From the NCBI RefSeq assembly GCF_032362555.1, contig NC_083517.1, positions 7,274,001 through 7,338,000 on the forward strand: 64,000 nt of DNA. The letters run 5' to 3'. The position numbers and the translations under genes are program-made. Origin of the DNA: Amyelois transitella (lineage: Eukaryota; Arthropoda; Insecta; Lepidoptera; Pyralidae). Shown one piece after another: positions 24,101 through 36,594 of this stretch. The first letter of the stretch is position 1, and the number at the start of each line of letters is the position of its first letter. The notes beneath the pieces were generated by a model, which worked only from the letters and a program-made list of their open reading frames with translations, made no database searches and was not told the DNA's origin.

Positions 24101-27100
24101 CCTAGAGTCTAGTCCGGGTTATTTTAAAGCTATTTAACGGGAGTTGCATCACGTAAAAACTTGACTTTATTCGGTATTGTAGTGAAAGACGGGCCCAGGG
24201 GTGCTATCCAAAAAATGAGAATGTACACAGGACTAGGTGGATGATATTAAAATAATGTTTTACTAAAACATATTACAATTTGGCCAAAGAGGCTCGAGCA
24301 TTGTATTTAGGTGAGATGTACAAATACAAATAAGTCCTATTCAACTTCTAGCTAAACAAAAGCTAAGTACATCAATATAAATATTTCGTAACATAAGTAC
24401 AAAAATAAATAAACATTTCCTAATTAGCCATAGGTTTATGTAATCATAACATCATGCAACTCACAGTATGACATGTACACACAACAATACAAATAAGTTG
24501 GTCAAGGGCAATGTCTCGTACGCATCATGGCATCCCACATACCGCTAAAAATTCCTTGTCATTACCATATTACATAGTCAATGACACCAAGTCTTATTGA
24601 GAACAAATTCTGTGTGTTTGCTATGGAATTCGGCCTTAGGAATTAGATGGTATTTATAGAATCATCGTCTTTTTCGATCGCCCCTTGGGGAGGACACGAA
24701 ATCCGTCTAAATTTTAATTTGATTAAGTTTCTGTGTGCAATAGAATTTTAGAATATGTTTTTAAAAAATATATGAATATAAAATTGATAAAATTCAGACA
24801 ACCTAAATAATTCAGTCAAGTGAAATAGCATTGAGCAATTTCCTTAATTTTATTTCACTTGTCTGAATTAGTTATTGAATCACTTAGGTCCAATTTCAGT
24901 AGTATAATACCTAAGGTGAGCTACACGTTCATTGGTTAGCATATGTAACCAATCGGTGTCAAGTAAATCATGCCTGATTACTTAAACTTGTCTACCTGAG
25001 ACTGTATATGGAGGAACAGCACAATCTAATGTATTGTAACTAACTTGTGCCGAGTGGTTCCCGGCACCAGTACAAAAAAGAATAGGACCACTCCTTTCCT
25101 ATGGATGTCGTAAACGACGACTTAAGGATAGGCTTACAAACTTGGGATTATTTTTTTAGGCGATGGGCTAGAAACCTGTCACTATTTGAATCTCAATTCT
25201 ATCATTAAGCCAAATAGCTGAGCATGGACTATCAGTCTTTTTAAGACTGTTGGCTCTGTCTACCCCACAAGGGATATAGACGTAACCATATGTATGTATG
25301 TAACTAACCAAAGGCCAAAGACCACCACCAAAGTATGATCCAAACTAACTTTTAACTTTATCAGTTTATGTTAGAAACCACTTTTCTCTGACGTTTTTAG
25401 GATATTACAATATCATTTTCCATCACATTTTCTATTTCAGAACACTCCAGATGCACTTATAGCCATTAAATCAAATTTAGGCGCCCGGAAAAATCAAGTA
25501 ATAAGTTTACAAGAAAAGCTTTAACCACTCAGTTTAACGCCTAGAAGCTGCATAACAATCGAAGTATCAAAGGAAAAACTTACAGAAGTGTTTTTGACCA
25601 TGAGCAGTTTGTCGCCAACCTTGAGCCTTCCATCCCTATGTGCGGCTCCACCGGCCATGATCTTCGTGACGTAGATCCCATTGTCCCCTGGGATATGCTG
25701 GTTGCCGAGCCCCCCCGCTATACTGAAACCCAAGCCGGAACCCCCTTTTACTAACTCGATCTCAATGCCATCTTCTTTGTTTGTGGGTTGTGTTATGTTT
25801 AGCGTGTCTTCTGTTGCTCGCCGTTTTATTTTCTGTAAAAAGAAAGTGTCTTAGGGAGGGAATGTTTGGAATGCATTTTCTTTTTATGTGCATTTAGTAT
25901 TGACAATACATGATTTTTAGATAAGAATACTGTATGACTTTGATACATACCAGTCTCACAGTGTTTCCAGCCTTTTTCAGCGCATCAACTGCTTCAGCAT
26001 GTGTTACGTTTTCTACATTTGTGTCATTAACCTTGAAAGAAAAAGCATTATATTAAAAATAATGAAAGTATTTTAATTTGAGCAGAGCACAAAGAATCCA
26101 TAGTGTTAATAAATTACACAATCCAGATGCTCACCTCATCAAACAAGATATTGATTACATATTTATATTTGGTGTTTTCAATGAATGAACTTTGCCCTCC
26201 ACTGTATAAAACACTCAAAATGTTAACATTATCAATGAACCATACAAATTTATATTTAGAACTGATTAATAAAATATATTTAGTTATTTATATGATTGTA
26301 ACAGTCAATAAAGATTAAAGCAAAAAATTTGATTTTTTTTTACATGATTCGCTAGTAACCTGTCACTATCTGAATCTCAATTCCATCATTAAACCAACCA
26401 GCAGAATATTTGCTTGTGATTAAGGAGACTGTTGATTTTGTTTACCCCATAAGGCATAAAGACATGACATAATATGTATGAACATTATGATCACACCACT
26501 GATTAAGGGCACTCTTGATAACCAATAATACCTGTAATATGGCGTCATTGATTTGTAACTGGCTAGCGGCGGCCGCCCCGCCCGGTATAAGCTTTGTTAC
26601 GTAGATGTGGGGGTCGTCGGCCACGTGCGGGTTGTCGGAGCCCCCGGCGATGCTGAAGCCGAGCCCCGCGCCGCCCGCCCGCGACAGCACCACAGACAGG
26701 TACGTGTAGCCATCCTCTTGGCTGTGCTCTGTGCCACCACCCTCTATGCCGTTTATCTGTAACTTAGATGATAAAAGTATTTATATAAGACAATTTGAGG
26801 TTTAAAAAATCTGTATCATGTTTATCCAGGTGCTTCAAATAGGATCACTCCATTTAAGGATTAAAGAAAAGGCTCTTTTATGCAGGTTATAAAAGTCAAT
26901 TGAGGTAAAGGCTAATAAACTTGGGGTTTTCTTATATGCTAACAACCTATCACTATCTGATTACTCAATTCCACTATTAAGACAACCAGCTGAATGATGG
27001 CCTTTTAGTCCATTTCAAACTGTTAGTTCTGTCAACCCCGGTAAGGATAAAAATGTGATATATAATTTAAAAATTCTGAAATTAAGTATAAAAAAAAGAA

Positions 27101-30100
27101 TATTCATTTACCTGCTTCATTTCAGGTGATGTAGAATGTACCTGAAATTTACCACAAAAATAGTTGTATTTTAATTCAAAAATATGCCTTTTCCAAATAA
27201 AATGTTTTCCATAAACCTTGTTATAAACAGCTTATAAAGTTAATTGAAGTAGTTTTCACATAATATAAATATTTCTCTGAATACCTTAGCCAGTTTATTT
27301 GATTGTGTAGATATAGTAATGATTTTAAATAATCGTTGGGAGTTTTTACATTTACATGCTGCACTACTTCTGAATGTAAAATTGGCATTCATTATTATGT
27401 TTATTTGTATTTGTTAGCTTCAAAGCCTTCTAATATCCATATGTTACTTTATAGTTTCTAAAATTTTACAAAGTTTTTACAGTTGTTTGCATATGAGGTA
27501 TGCAATCCCTATAACATAACAGATATGTTCGTAGTCTTAAAATTTACCAAACCTTCTAAGTATTACAAGGCATACATTGCAAAGGACTTAGGGAAAAAGC
27601 ACTTAGTGCTACAACCGTGATGCAAGCTGGGTTAGGTGTAGTTGTTACCAGTAATACAAAGGCCTTTCAGGGCCGGACTGTTATAACTTGCGAACATATA
27701 TTTAGACTTTAGACATATTGATTGCTACAAGAACTGTTTTAAAATTGTGTCTGTCTTATAACTAAGTTCGGTCTTAATGGCATCAATAATTTAAACACTT
27801 CATGCCATAAAAGTAACAGGACAATAGTTAATAAATTATAATTATCAATTGCTTAATAATTTGGTAAACATTGTGTCAGAATAATACACAAGCTACAAAA
27901 GGGCACCAATAGAAAAAAGAATAGGACCACTTCATTTCTCTCCCATGGATGTCGTAAAGGGGGCCAAGGGGTAGGCTTATAAACTTGGGATTCTTCTTTT
28001 AGGCGATGGACTAGCAACTTGTCACTATTTGAATCTCAATTCTATCTTAAAGCCAAATAGCTGAATGTGGCCTGTCAGTCTTTTCAAGACTGTTGGCTCT
28101 GTCTACCCGGCAAGGGATATAGACGTGATTATATGTATGTATATTATTTTGTTGTATTGGTTGTTAGTCTAGTAAATACACTCTCTAGAAAATACATTTA
28201 ATAAACTTATATAATTAACAAAAAAAACTAAATAAAATAAAGGATGGCAAAAGAAATACCTACAAATACATCCTCATAAATAGAGATAACATAATTACTT
28301 AGCACATTATGATAAAAATAAGTTTTGTATAGTCAACTATTACAGTCGCTTTGGTGAAATTCTTCTAAATGTTCCAATAAGATTTTGAGATTTTTTAAAG
28401 AAACTCACCGTATCAAGATTAAATAAGGAAGACACTTTCCGTAGAAATCCATTGTGGGTTTTTTTCTTCCTTCTCTCAGTCATTTTGGAGTTCAGGTGTG
28501 CATAGCCTTTAGGTAACTGGTTTCCGTATTATACTATGTACACCGCATGCATGGTTAGTTACACACTGATGTCCACTGTCCGCACCTTGACGTTGTTTCA
28601 GCATGCACCATTCTCTACCTAGAACCCATTGCTAATTTGCACCAAAACAGTTCAAAGTATGTGACCTCTTTACGGTGCAAGCGACCTCTTTTCCTATTGC
28701 CGCGTAATCCCATAGTGTAAGCCGAATATCATGTTAGCTTAAAATTGCAGCAATCCTTATCTAATGAATGTAATAATTGGAGCCGAGCCCTTTTTCTGAT
28801 AGCGAGTTTAGTAAATACATGTACGGCGAAGTATTAGGCATGTTACCAACTTGCGTCCGATGATAGGATGGTATGAATGTCAAAGCGATGAACTTTAATT
28901 AGAATGTCCGTGTTACGTTATTAGTGTGCAATTTAGACAATTTTATAAAAAAAAGTAGTAAAACAGCGAGTAACAGTGGATTGTTACAAGCAAAATAATT
29001 CACAACTTGCATTAGTCTCACCCTGAATTAAGATTGTTCCCAAAGTGTAAAGAAATTACTAAACGTTTAAAAATAGATTAGTGTTTATTAAATGGCCTTA
29101 CTTGCGACGAATACGAAATATCAGCAGTTTGAATGTCAAAATTTTGTGTGCAATATCATTTCACTGATTATCATCTACGAGGATACTTTCAGCCTTTGTA
29201 GTGTTCGTACGTCATTGGCACAATTCTGAAAATTAACGGCAACAAACCACACAACCAAGAAACGTTATCGTACATATCGCCGAAAACTTCTACTATATTT
29301 TAGGTTATAAATAGTACTACGAGACGCGAAACATCAACCATCCGCCATTACCGACTCGACCACTTGTAGAAGGTATTGTAGCGTTCAGCCACCTTCGTAT
29401 CGTAGACGTCACGTCATCAAAAAAGAAAAAATATCTAAATAGAATAGAAATAAAATCCGACCAATCGATCTATTCTATTTTAACATGGTTTTAATACAGA
29501 GTATTGTTCATAGATGGCGCTACACATATCTCGTAGGGATCTCGTCACGATCTCGTATACCTATAGCGTAGACCTACAATTATCTCGCGCTCACGCAAGC
29601 AACACAGAGACAGGAAACGGCTGTGTTTGAGCGGTTTATACAAACTTACCTTTGCGAGCAGCTAAATGTTGCACTTATAAACATGCCAAAGATGGCACTT
29701 TCGGAAAAATAAATATTATTTTCATAAATTTAAATCTCAGTAACTACGTGTTAACATAAAAATGTTAATGTCGTTTTATACAATAGTCACGCGAATAAAA
29801 TTTTAAAAAGGCAAGTGCGTATTTTGTGTCCTTCCATGGGGAGCCAACCAAAGGGTTTATTTTTAAATTTCCGCTCAATCATATTGTACATAGGTACGTC
29901 TTACCTACCTACGATACACGTGTAGTCTTTATGCAATTTAATTCGACTAAAGATGTTGCCAGTTGAGAATTTAAAAGTTGTATTTAATTAAAAATGGTCT
30001 CAAGTGTACAATATATGTTAATTGATATGTTTAAAATATCATTACTCGGTTCCGTTTAATAGAAGAATTTCACCATTGCGCCGCAAAGCAAAGGTATGCA

Positions 30101-33100
30101 ATGAAAGAGAAAGATAAGTATATCTTTTTCCATGTAATATGATTCGAATCCTCTCATCAATACATTTAAAAGAAATTAATAAATTTTAAAAATAATACTT
30201 ATATTAATCATATGTAAATTCTATTTAGGCCGTAAAAGGATTATAAATAATATGTTTTGTCTACCTTCTTTTCCTCAGCATCTCCACTGGGTGAAGGTGA
30301 GGCGATACGTCGCGCAAGTACACTCTGCATGAAAAAAATTCAGTCTGATAAAATTTGAATTATGAAGCTGTATCGTTATTAATGAATGTGTCTAAAGTAA
30401 AAATTTAAAAATAATGATTATTTTATGAATTAATAAGTTGAATGTAGGTAGTATAGTGCACGATAATTATGTACCTGTGTTGATTCTGGAGATTCATTTC
30501 GAGGCTCCGTTTTCCTGTTATTGTCCTGTAGGAATGCATTGGACACCGTTCTATAATCACTCTCTTCAGCTGGAAGTAACTGAAAAGCAAAGTTTTGTTA
30601 CTTCTCAGGGAGACATACTATAAACAATAAATTAATTAATTTTTAATCTTGGTTATACTTGAGTGTAAAGGCATGCCTCTACCCGAGGGGTAGATAGAGA
30701 CTAGACAGCTACATGTTTCCACATGCCACGGTCTCTGCATATCTTTTGCTTCTGTCACATGGCAAGTAGGTACTCTTCCCAATCGCTCACAAAACGTCCC
30801 CAATTTGAAAAACGTTACATATGTAAGGTTGAAAGGCATATATATGCCTTTCAACGTCACTACTCAAATACCTATATAATTATAACAGTTTTTTTTTATT
30901 TTCTAGATAATAAAGCATTTTTCACCTAAAAGATCTCATTTCTTTCTAATATTTATGTCCGTTTTGCATTTGCAAGCAAAACCTTCTCACTTCGAATTTA
31001 GATTAAACAGGATACAGGAATTTATTTTACAGGTACAAAAAATAAAATTATCGATAAAACCCGGTAACTGTGGAACGAGCAATAAATAAATCCCTGAAAG
31101 TGCAGGAAGCGGATGTGATGGCTTCATAAACAAATTACAGGCGAACGACAAACTTGAATTTTCTAACAGTCGCTTCTCAAAGTGTTTTATTTATTTTACA
31201 AAACATTTATGTTTTATTGCTAAAGTTACCCAGACAATTGATTGAGTTGTTATTTAAGTTTGTTAATAAGAGGCAGATTATCGATGCCCTATTTATGTAG
31301 AACTCCGTTATTCTTTCTATCATAACTTTACAACTAACCTCACGGAGTCGAACATTGTCTGCTTCCCATTTATTCGCAATGCGAATTGTCTCCGCAGTCT
31401 TCTGCTGCACGGATTTGGTGTCATCTAAAAGTGTAAGCTCGTAGAATTCTTGGATATCTGCAAGAAAATCATAAACATCGATCACGATAATATTGTACCT
31501 TTAAGTTATGAACTCATTGATAATGCCTTCATTTACTTGGGGTCTACGTTTACTTCATGTAATATTCTAATAGTTTCATACATTTTTCTAATCAATGCAA
31601 TCCTAAACATGAAAAACTATTTAAAAAAGGAACACTAAATTGACTTCATATTTTCATAGGAGTAGCTATGTAGTGGTTGATATAGTAACAAATTATGGTT
31701 CCGGTTAAATGACATTAAGTGATAATAACAATGGTAGAATTTGCTTTCTGCACTTCTGTCTGAAGGGTCGAAGGTTTTTACTTAGATATTATTAGCTAGG
31801 TAGTATACATTTACTCATGATTACGTTAATCAGTAAGCAGCCTAGGTAAGATGGACAAGTGACCATTATGTTATTATCATTATTGAGTTCAGGTTTGTTT
31901 TAAACAAAATAATAAGTATTTGTGAAAATTCTCCATACAAATGGCAGTAAGTGGTGTGAGAGTGAATTTTAAAAGTACCTCTGTTCTGTTGAATACACTT
32001 TTTATCTAAACTACTAATCTGGTACTGGTAGGTTAAGTATCGCGTGAGTCGAGTCGGGTCTGAGATCGATATCGAACGGTGACCGGCGACCTCAATGCTG
32101 GTTCACATAATGATGGAACTATACCTATAAGCCTAATAATACTAAGAAGTTTCCCAAAAGAAAAGTCGGCTTTGTATAATAAGTTTACCCTTTAGTATAA
32201 TAATAAACGAAAACCTTTAGTTGTATTTTTAAAGTAAGTATAGTGGCATACATACATTGTACATAATAATGATGACACATAAAATATGTGTGTTAATTTA
32301 CGACAAGTTCAAGCTTTGACTTCGAAGACGTGTATGCTTAGTGAGAGTTTTTTATGAATAATGCGCTTTCAAACAGAATGAATGCTTTTGTCTTTAGCAA
32401 TCGTTTCAAAGTTGCTTGTTAATTACCAATCAGGTTTAGGCACAAATTGTATTGACGAGCTCTGGTGTGCTCAGCGACCCGTATATTGTGATCTGGGTCA
32501 AACGGACCATCGCACATGCAGCACAGTTTGCAAACGTACGCGTCAATTCTGTTTTTAATTGATATTTGTACGAATATTGTAAATTAAATAGAAAAAGGAA
32601 GAAGAAAAAACAGCGATGGTTTTACACGTAGTTAAAAACACTAAGGACAAGTAGCCGAAAAAGCTTAACATTAACAAGTCTTTCACAGGTTCTGTTACAT
32701 ACAAGAAAAACTATTTGTAATTACAACGAAATACATATAAATCTCCGAATAAAGTTACGAAATAATACCACATTGTAAAGCATATTTGTATTAGGTACGT
32801 AGTTACGTAGTACGTGGTTAGTTCTTTCTTTTTTATCGATACAATTAAACTGTTCCAAACAAATCTCACGTTCTCCAATGCATGAAGTGAAGCCCTGATG
32901 AAGCATTATACTCGGCTGCACTGCAATCTCGTATAATGCAAAGCACGCTCACACAAGGTTAATCCAATGTAAGGTCTACGTGAACTCTAAAGTTAAGCTA
33001 GCTGACCAGTACATATTACGGAAATGAATGTAGTTGTGTGCTTATGCATTTATTGTAACCATATATTGCTAAACAGAACAGCCAACTAAGTAGAAACAGA

Positions 33101-36100
33101 TAGATAATTTTCAGAAATTATTGAGAGGAAACTATTATGCTTTCCGCTTATCATATTTGGTTCTCCACTCTTTACTATTCTTCGGGGCCTGGATTCCACT
33201 TTCCATTAAGCGACATTCTCAGTAACGCCCCTCACTCGCAAATTGTCGTTCGACATCGAGCTCTAATAAGTCCGAAGGCTTTCGCGAGACATGGCCGTAC
33301 CAGTAGGCGAATGCAGGAGTTTCTCTATTATGATTTCCAGTAGAATCACCACATTTTACGTATTTAATTTAAGCATCGAAGAAGAATAAAACATTAAACA
33401 AAAACAAAAACACCTACCGATAATACTAAACCAATTCTGGATAAACAAACAGGGTAAAGTGTGAATTGTTTACTTTACATTACTCGTATCAATCTTACAT
33501 TTTCGATCAATCTTTCGGGAATGTTTTTAATGTATAGGTACTCAGATCAGTTCAGATACGAACGACGTCATTAATTGCAACATCTAAAAATAATATGGAT
33601 TACAAATACAATAGCAGTTCGTGGTCAAGGGAGATTCAAGAGCACCGGTGACGTGTGGACACGAGTTGGTGTATTTATAGTTGGCTAGCGGTGAAACCCT
33701 TTGACAACTGAGATGTCAAAACATGTTCGATCCGCTACTCCCGTCTGATTATATAATTAAATTATCTTAGGAAAAGACAGACCGGTGCATGGCAGTAAAG
33801 ATAACAATTTAATTTCATTTAATGATAATGGCAGTCTCAACTCACTTGCACGTAAAAATTCTTTGTAACCTTCTATCGTCGTATTTATTTATCAGATTAT
33901 AACATTGGAATTATGACGTTTCGTTTCCGGAAAATCTCTGTACTAAGCTGTAGCCTTCTTCCGCTTGACGTTAATCCCGATTAAGTATATCTTCATCTCT
34001 TCAGTCAGGAGCTCGGGGTGCGCCTTTTTACAGTTGCGGTTCATACGATTTACAATTCACAGGTTTCTTTATGACATTGAAGTTGAACCAAGCCGTTACT
34101 TAAGTACTTATCTTTGAATTTTGTAGAACTACCAAAATATTTAACTAACTTAAAATTTCGCACTGAATGGCGGCGATGGTTAGATGCAAATCATCATCTT
34201 CCTCTTAGCGTTTATCCCGGTTGCTTCCTTCTTTTCAAGGACTTGGGGTGATACATATTTTTAACTCTAATTAATAAATATTAAAAATTACATACCGAGC
34301 AATGCTTGAAACAGGCGAGATTTGAATATTCTGATGACCCTTTCGATGGCAAGTCGCAGCTGACGATCTTGTGGTTTGACCAATTTACTGTGGTAGTCTT
34401 CCAGCAGTTCCAATGCTCGGTGGGCCTCTATATAACAATAATCATGAAATATATATTTGAACTATAGATTCGTCGAACAAAACATAAGTTCGTTTGATAT
34501 TTATTACAATACTAGCTGTGCCCGCAACTTCGTCCGCGTGGAACAGTTATTAGGGGAATCATTGAAGCTCTCAAGTTTTTTTTTTCACATTTTCCATTAT
34601 TTCTTTGCTCCTTATAGTTGCAGCGTGATGTTATATAGCCAAAGCCTTACTCGATAAATGGGCTTTCGACGCGAAAATAATTTTTCAATTCGGACCAGTA
34701 GTTCCTGAGATTAACGCGTTCAAACAAACAAACAAACTCTTCAGCTTTATAATATTTCTTAGTATATATTAACAGTATATCATTGGGTTAAGCAGAGAAC
34801 CTTAGTGTGGGTGATAATGATAATAAATAATGTATATCTAATAAAGATACTTACTATACTAACCTATAACCTTACCTAATAACCTATAATAATAGATGAC
34901 ATACAGAGATTATTTACTCTCTTATGATAGAGTCAGAGTTTGATAGTGTGGTGTAAGTTTTTGTTTTTGTACATTCGTAAGAAAATACATGTTATAAAAC
35001 GTAAACTTTCTATACATGCACTATTATACACTACGCTGTACTTTATTAAGACTTAAAAATAAATTGTTATTCATCCAAATATATATTTATTGTAAGTATT
35101 TATAAACTACGAATAGACTAAAATTAAAGATATAAAATGTTGTTCTTAAAACTCAAAAAAATTGCTCATATTTTGTTGTTGTTGATTGATGAAATACTTA
35201 TTTTATTAATTAAATTCAATCCTTTTCCTCGACTTAAACAAATATTAGACGTTATAACATTTACCTACCTACTTAAACATAAGTCTATAAACTTTACCTT
35301 CTAGTTCATGATTCCTTCATTCATATTAATCTGATAGCGAAAAAATGACATTATAATATGTACCTACCAATTGCTTCTTTTCCCGTGCAAATTAAAAGAT
35401 GAAATTAAGGGAAAGGCTAGGTACTGAACTTACTTAAGATTCTGCTTTAAGGAGATGGGCTAGCAAACTGTCACCATTTGAATCTCTATTTCATTTAGGA
35501 CATACAGCTGAACGTAATCTTTCAATCTTAGTCAACTTTCTACCCCGTAAGGATAAAGTAGACCTATGTATAAACTTTACAAATAAGTACTTAGCTTTAT
35601 CGAAACAATCAAAATTAAATTTAAACCTCGTAGGATTGTTATTGCTTGAAAAACTTAGACAGACTTTTCCTAAATTTAATCGGTCGACTGAAATTTCATA
35701 TTTCAAAACACGCTTATCTAATTTTGGCAAACTTTTCATTACTACTAATTAACTATTCCAAAGTTAACCAAATAAAATCGTAAAGAATTCTCAAAACATG
35801 TTGAAAGTAATACTCTGGCCTAAATAGAAATATCCCCCTGGATAAAACTAATAGCCCCTTTTTGATGCCGGTTTAAAAAGTGATTTACATTGTCATAACA
35901 ATGATCTTTTTTATAACAAAACTAGATACAAAAATACAACTAGGTATTGTAGGTACCAACTATCTACGTAGGTACTTACTATCTCGGATACATAACAAGG
36001 AACTCGTCATGAGTGTTCTATTCTGATTTAGATTGCTTTTTTATAATTAAGTACCTTTACGTAAGTTATACATACCTATGTACCTGAAGTTAAGAAATTG

Positions 36101-36348
36101 TGTTATTGCTGAACTGGCAACACTGACTTTAAATATAGTCATCGATACCTACGAATACGAAACAACAGAAGGGTGCTGTGATAGAACCCTCCACTATTAT
36201 ATATTTACAATACTTTCTACGCACATGAAAAGCCCTGACAATAAGCAATATGCACACAATAAATCGATTAAATAAACATCCCATAAACAGCTGAAAAAGC
36301 TATTTTTACAAATAAAATACATTATTCACCTTGCTTTCGTACTGGCAT
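15177..36348 (-). CDS. dlg1: Discs large MAGUK scaffold (DlgS97-type long form), 21 coding exons
   Basis: Coding exons (minus): 36348-36330, 34427-34296, 31457-31339, 30579-30475, 30324-30265, 27141-27112, 26756-26532, 26031-25951, 25832-25584, 23626-23497, 23232-22964, 22586-22453, 21917-21798, 21404-21281, 20814-20703, 20204-20163, 16683-16534, 16247-16075, 15879-15770, 15586-15495, 15283-15177. All join in frame: 2583 bases, 860 residues. Domains: L27 (about 5-60; [21 protein letters not shown]), PDZ1 (175-262; [14 protein letters not shown]), PDZ2 (279-370; [20 protein letters not shown]), PDZ3 (404-490; [15 protein letters not shown]), SH3 (517-585; [12 protein letters not shown]), hook ([11 protein letters not shown]), GUK-like (668-850; [23 protein letters not shown]), ending WVPRRDPL. 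In this family the GUK-like domain binds phosphopeptides rather than making GDP. The protein is a cortical scaffold at septate junctions and synapses that clusters channels and polarity proteins. Introns hold many SINE-like copies. Confidence 0.95.
16957..16987 (-). CDS. dlg1: Candidate alternative first exon of dlg1 (GUK-only short isoform)
   Basis: ATG at 16987 opens [10 protein letters not shown] and the exon ends GAAG|GTAAAT at 16957, phase 1. The next downstream exon (16683) needs exactly one base to start [13 protein letters not shown], so the junction reads E-G-Q in frame. The resulting protein would be 220 residues with only the GUK-like domain. The sequence just upstream ends GATAG, a weak acceptor, so the exon may instead carry its own transcription start. 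A GC-rich island 1 kb upstream (about 17980-18130) could be its promoter. No transcript evidence is available to me. Confidence 0.5.
17980..18130 (-). promoter_or_regulatory. GC/CpG-rich island inside dlg1 intron, possible internal promoter
   Basis: A sharply GC-rich patch (GCCGCGTCCCGCACGGCGAC and similar) sits in AT-rich intron DNA upstream, in the minus direction, of the short-isoform exon at 16987. A smaller one lies at about 17635-17700. I found no exon in it that joins dlg1 in frame. A promoter or 5' UTR exon is the simplest reading. Confidence 0.3.
20163..20204 (-). CDS. dlg1: dlg1 cassette exon between SH3/hook and GUK ([14 protein letters not shown])
   Basis: A 42-base exon with good borders (TTCCAG|CT and GACG|GTAAGT) that begins and ends in phase 1, so skipping it keeps the frame. 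With flanking bases it encodes [15 protein letters not shown], closely resembling the known insect dlg insert PFMLCYTQDDANAEG as I recall it. It alters the hook region, which in MAGUKs controls SH3-GUK interaction and partner binding. Confidence 0.85.
22262..22344 (+). repeat. SINE-like family A, 3' fragment
   Basis: Only the end is left: GGCCTTTCAGTCTTTTC, GTCTACCCCCACAAGG and the TATGTATG tail. It lies in a dlg1 intron, antisense to the gene. Confidence 0.5.
24808..24870. repeat. Inverted repeat, 20-bp arms with one mismatch
   Basis: TAATTCAGTCAAGTGAAATA at 24808-24827 pairs with 24851-24870, with a 23-base spacer, in a dlg1 intron. A third partial copy of the motif (AATTCAGACAA) lies at about 24791. 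It could be an element end or a weak hairpin RNA. Confidence 0.5.
25047..25300 (+). repeat. SINE-like family A, full-length copy
   Basis: It starts GTGCCGAGTGGTTCCCGGCACC and contains ATGGATGTCGTAAACGACG, ACTTGGGATTA and CAGTCTTTTTAAGACTG. It ends in a TATG repeat. It is antisense within a dlg1 intron. Confidence 0.7.
26340..26475 (+). repeat. SINE-like family A, partial copy
   Basis: It retains CGCTAGTAACCTGTCACTATC, TCTCAATTCCATCATTAA and the ATATGTATG end. It is antisense within a dlg1 intron close to the first PDZ1 exon. Confidence 0.5.
26841..27062 (+). repeat. SINE-like family A, degenerate copy
   Basis: An older copy with AGGATCACTCCATTT, AAACTTGGGGTTTTC, CTATCACTATCTGA and CAACCAGCTGAATG blocks. 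It lies between the PDZ1 exon at 26756 and the 30-base exon at 27141. Confidence 0.45.
27112..27141 (-). CDS. dlg1: dlg1 30-base microexon ([10 protein letters not shown])
   Basis: Bordered by ATTTCAG and GTAAAT, it is phase 0 at both ends and so optional for the frame. It encodes ten residues between the N-terminal variable part and PDZ1. It can follow either the 30265 exon (long form) or the alternative start exon at 28409. Confidence 0.8.
27902..28142 (+). repeat. SINE-like family A, copy
   Basis: It runs from GGCACCAATAGAAAAAAG through CCCATGGATGTCGTAAAGG and AACTTGGGATTCTTC to the TATGTATG tail. It is antisense in a dlg1 intron just downstream of the alternative start exon. Confidence 0.65.
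28409..28483 (-). CDS. dlg1: dlg1 alternative first coding exon (DlgA-type, no L27)
   Basis: ATG at 28483 opens 25 codons, [13 protein letters not shown] then [12 protein letters not shown], ending ACG|GTGAGT in phase 0. It joins the 27141 or 26756 exon in frame. The pattern MT-basic [14 protein letters not shown] matches the N-terminus of the Drosophila DlgA form as I recall it. Using this start gives 740 residues lacking L27. It implies an internal promoter upstream (28490-29600). Confidence 0.88.
29405..29416 (-). promoter_or_regulatory. Overlapping CRE-like sites in the presumed DlgA promoter region
   Basis: GACGTCACGTCA reads TGACGTGACGTC on the minus strand, two overlapping TGACGT half-sites. 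It lies about 920 bp upstream of the alternative start codon at 28483. The true transcription start is unknown. Confidence 0.3.
30828..30855. repeat. Perfect 28-base palindrome
   Basis: GTTGAAAGGCATAT followed immediately by its reverse complement, without a loop. It lies in a dlg1 intron inside an interspersed-repeat fragment (about 30650-30860, CTCTACCCGAGGGGTAGATA) of a kind common in Lepidoptera. Confidence 0.6.
34506..34772 (+). repeat. Lepidopteran interspersed repeat (CTAGCTGTGCCCGC type)
   Basis: It starts CTAGCTGTGCCCGCAACTTC, contains CCGCGTGGAACAG, and ends GCTTTATAATATT. Related pieces occur at 36945-37100 and 58633-58836. It lies in the dlg1 first intron next to the L27 exon. 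The class is uncertain. Confidence 0.5.
35400..35575 (+). repeat. SINE-like family A, partial copy
   Basis: It retains GATGGGCTAGCAAACTGTCA, TTTGAATCTC, CAGCTGAACGTAATCTTTCA and CTACCCCGTAAGG. It lies in the dlg1 first intron, antisense to the gene. Confidence 0.5.
36330..36348 (-). CDS. dlg1: dlg1 first coding exon of the L27 (S97) form
   Basis: This 19-base exon encodes MPVRKQ and the first base of Glu, then CAAG|GTGAAT. Spliced to 34427 it reads [17 protein letters not shown], which fits the insect DlgS97 N-terminus as I recall it. It would be missed by any ORF scan. Confidence 0.9.
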
Positions 36349-36594
36349 CACGGCACCACCCCCTCACGTAGTTTTTAAAAACCAACCTAGTATTAGTTAA
36401 AAATAAAACCTAAAACGTAATTCACAATGAATTTGAGACGAAGAAGATCATTTTAAACAATCTTGTTCACAGCCAATATTATATCAAAACCGCACATTCT
36501 CATTATCAACGAAAACATTTAGAAAATAAAGTGTCGAACGATGCGCGACGGTGAATACGCTCGCAAGGGCCATCGAATACTGTACCCAAATGGG

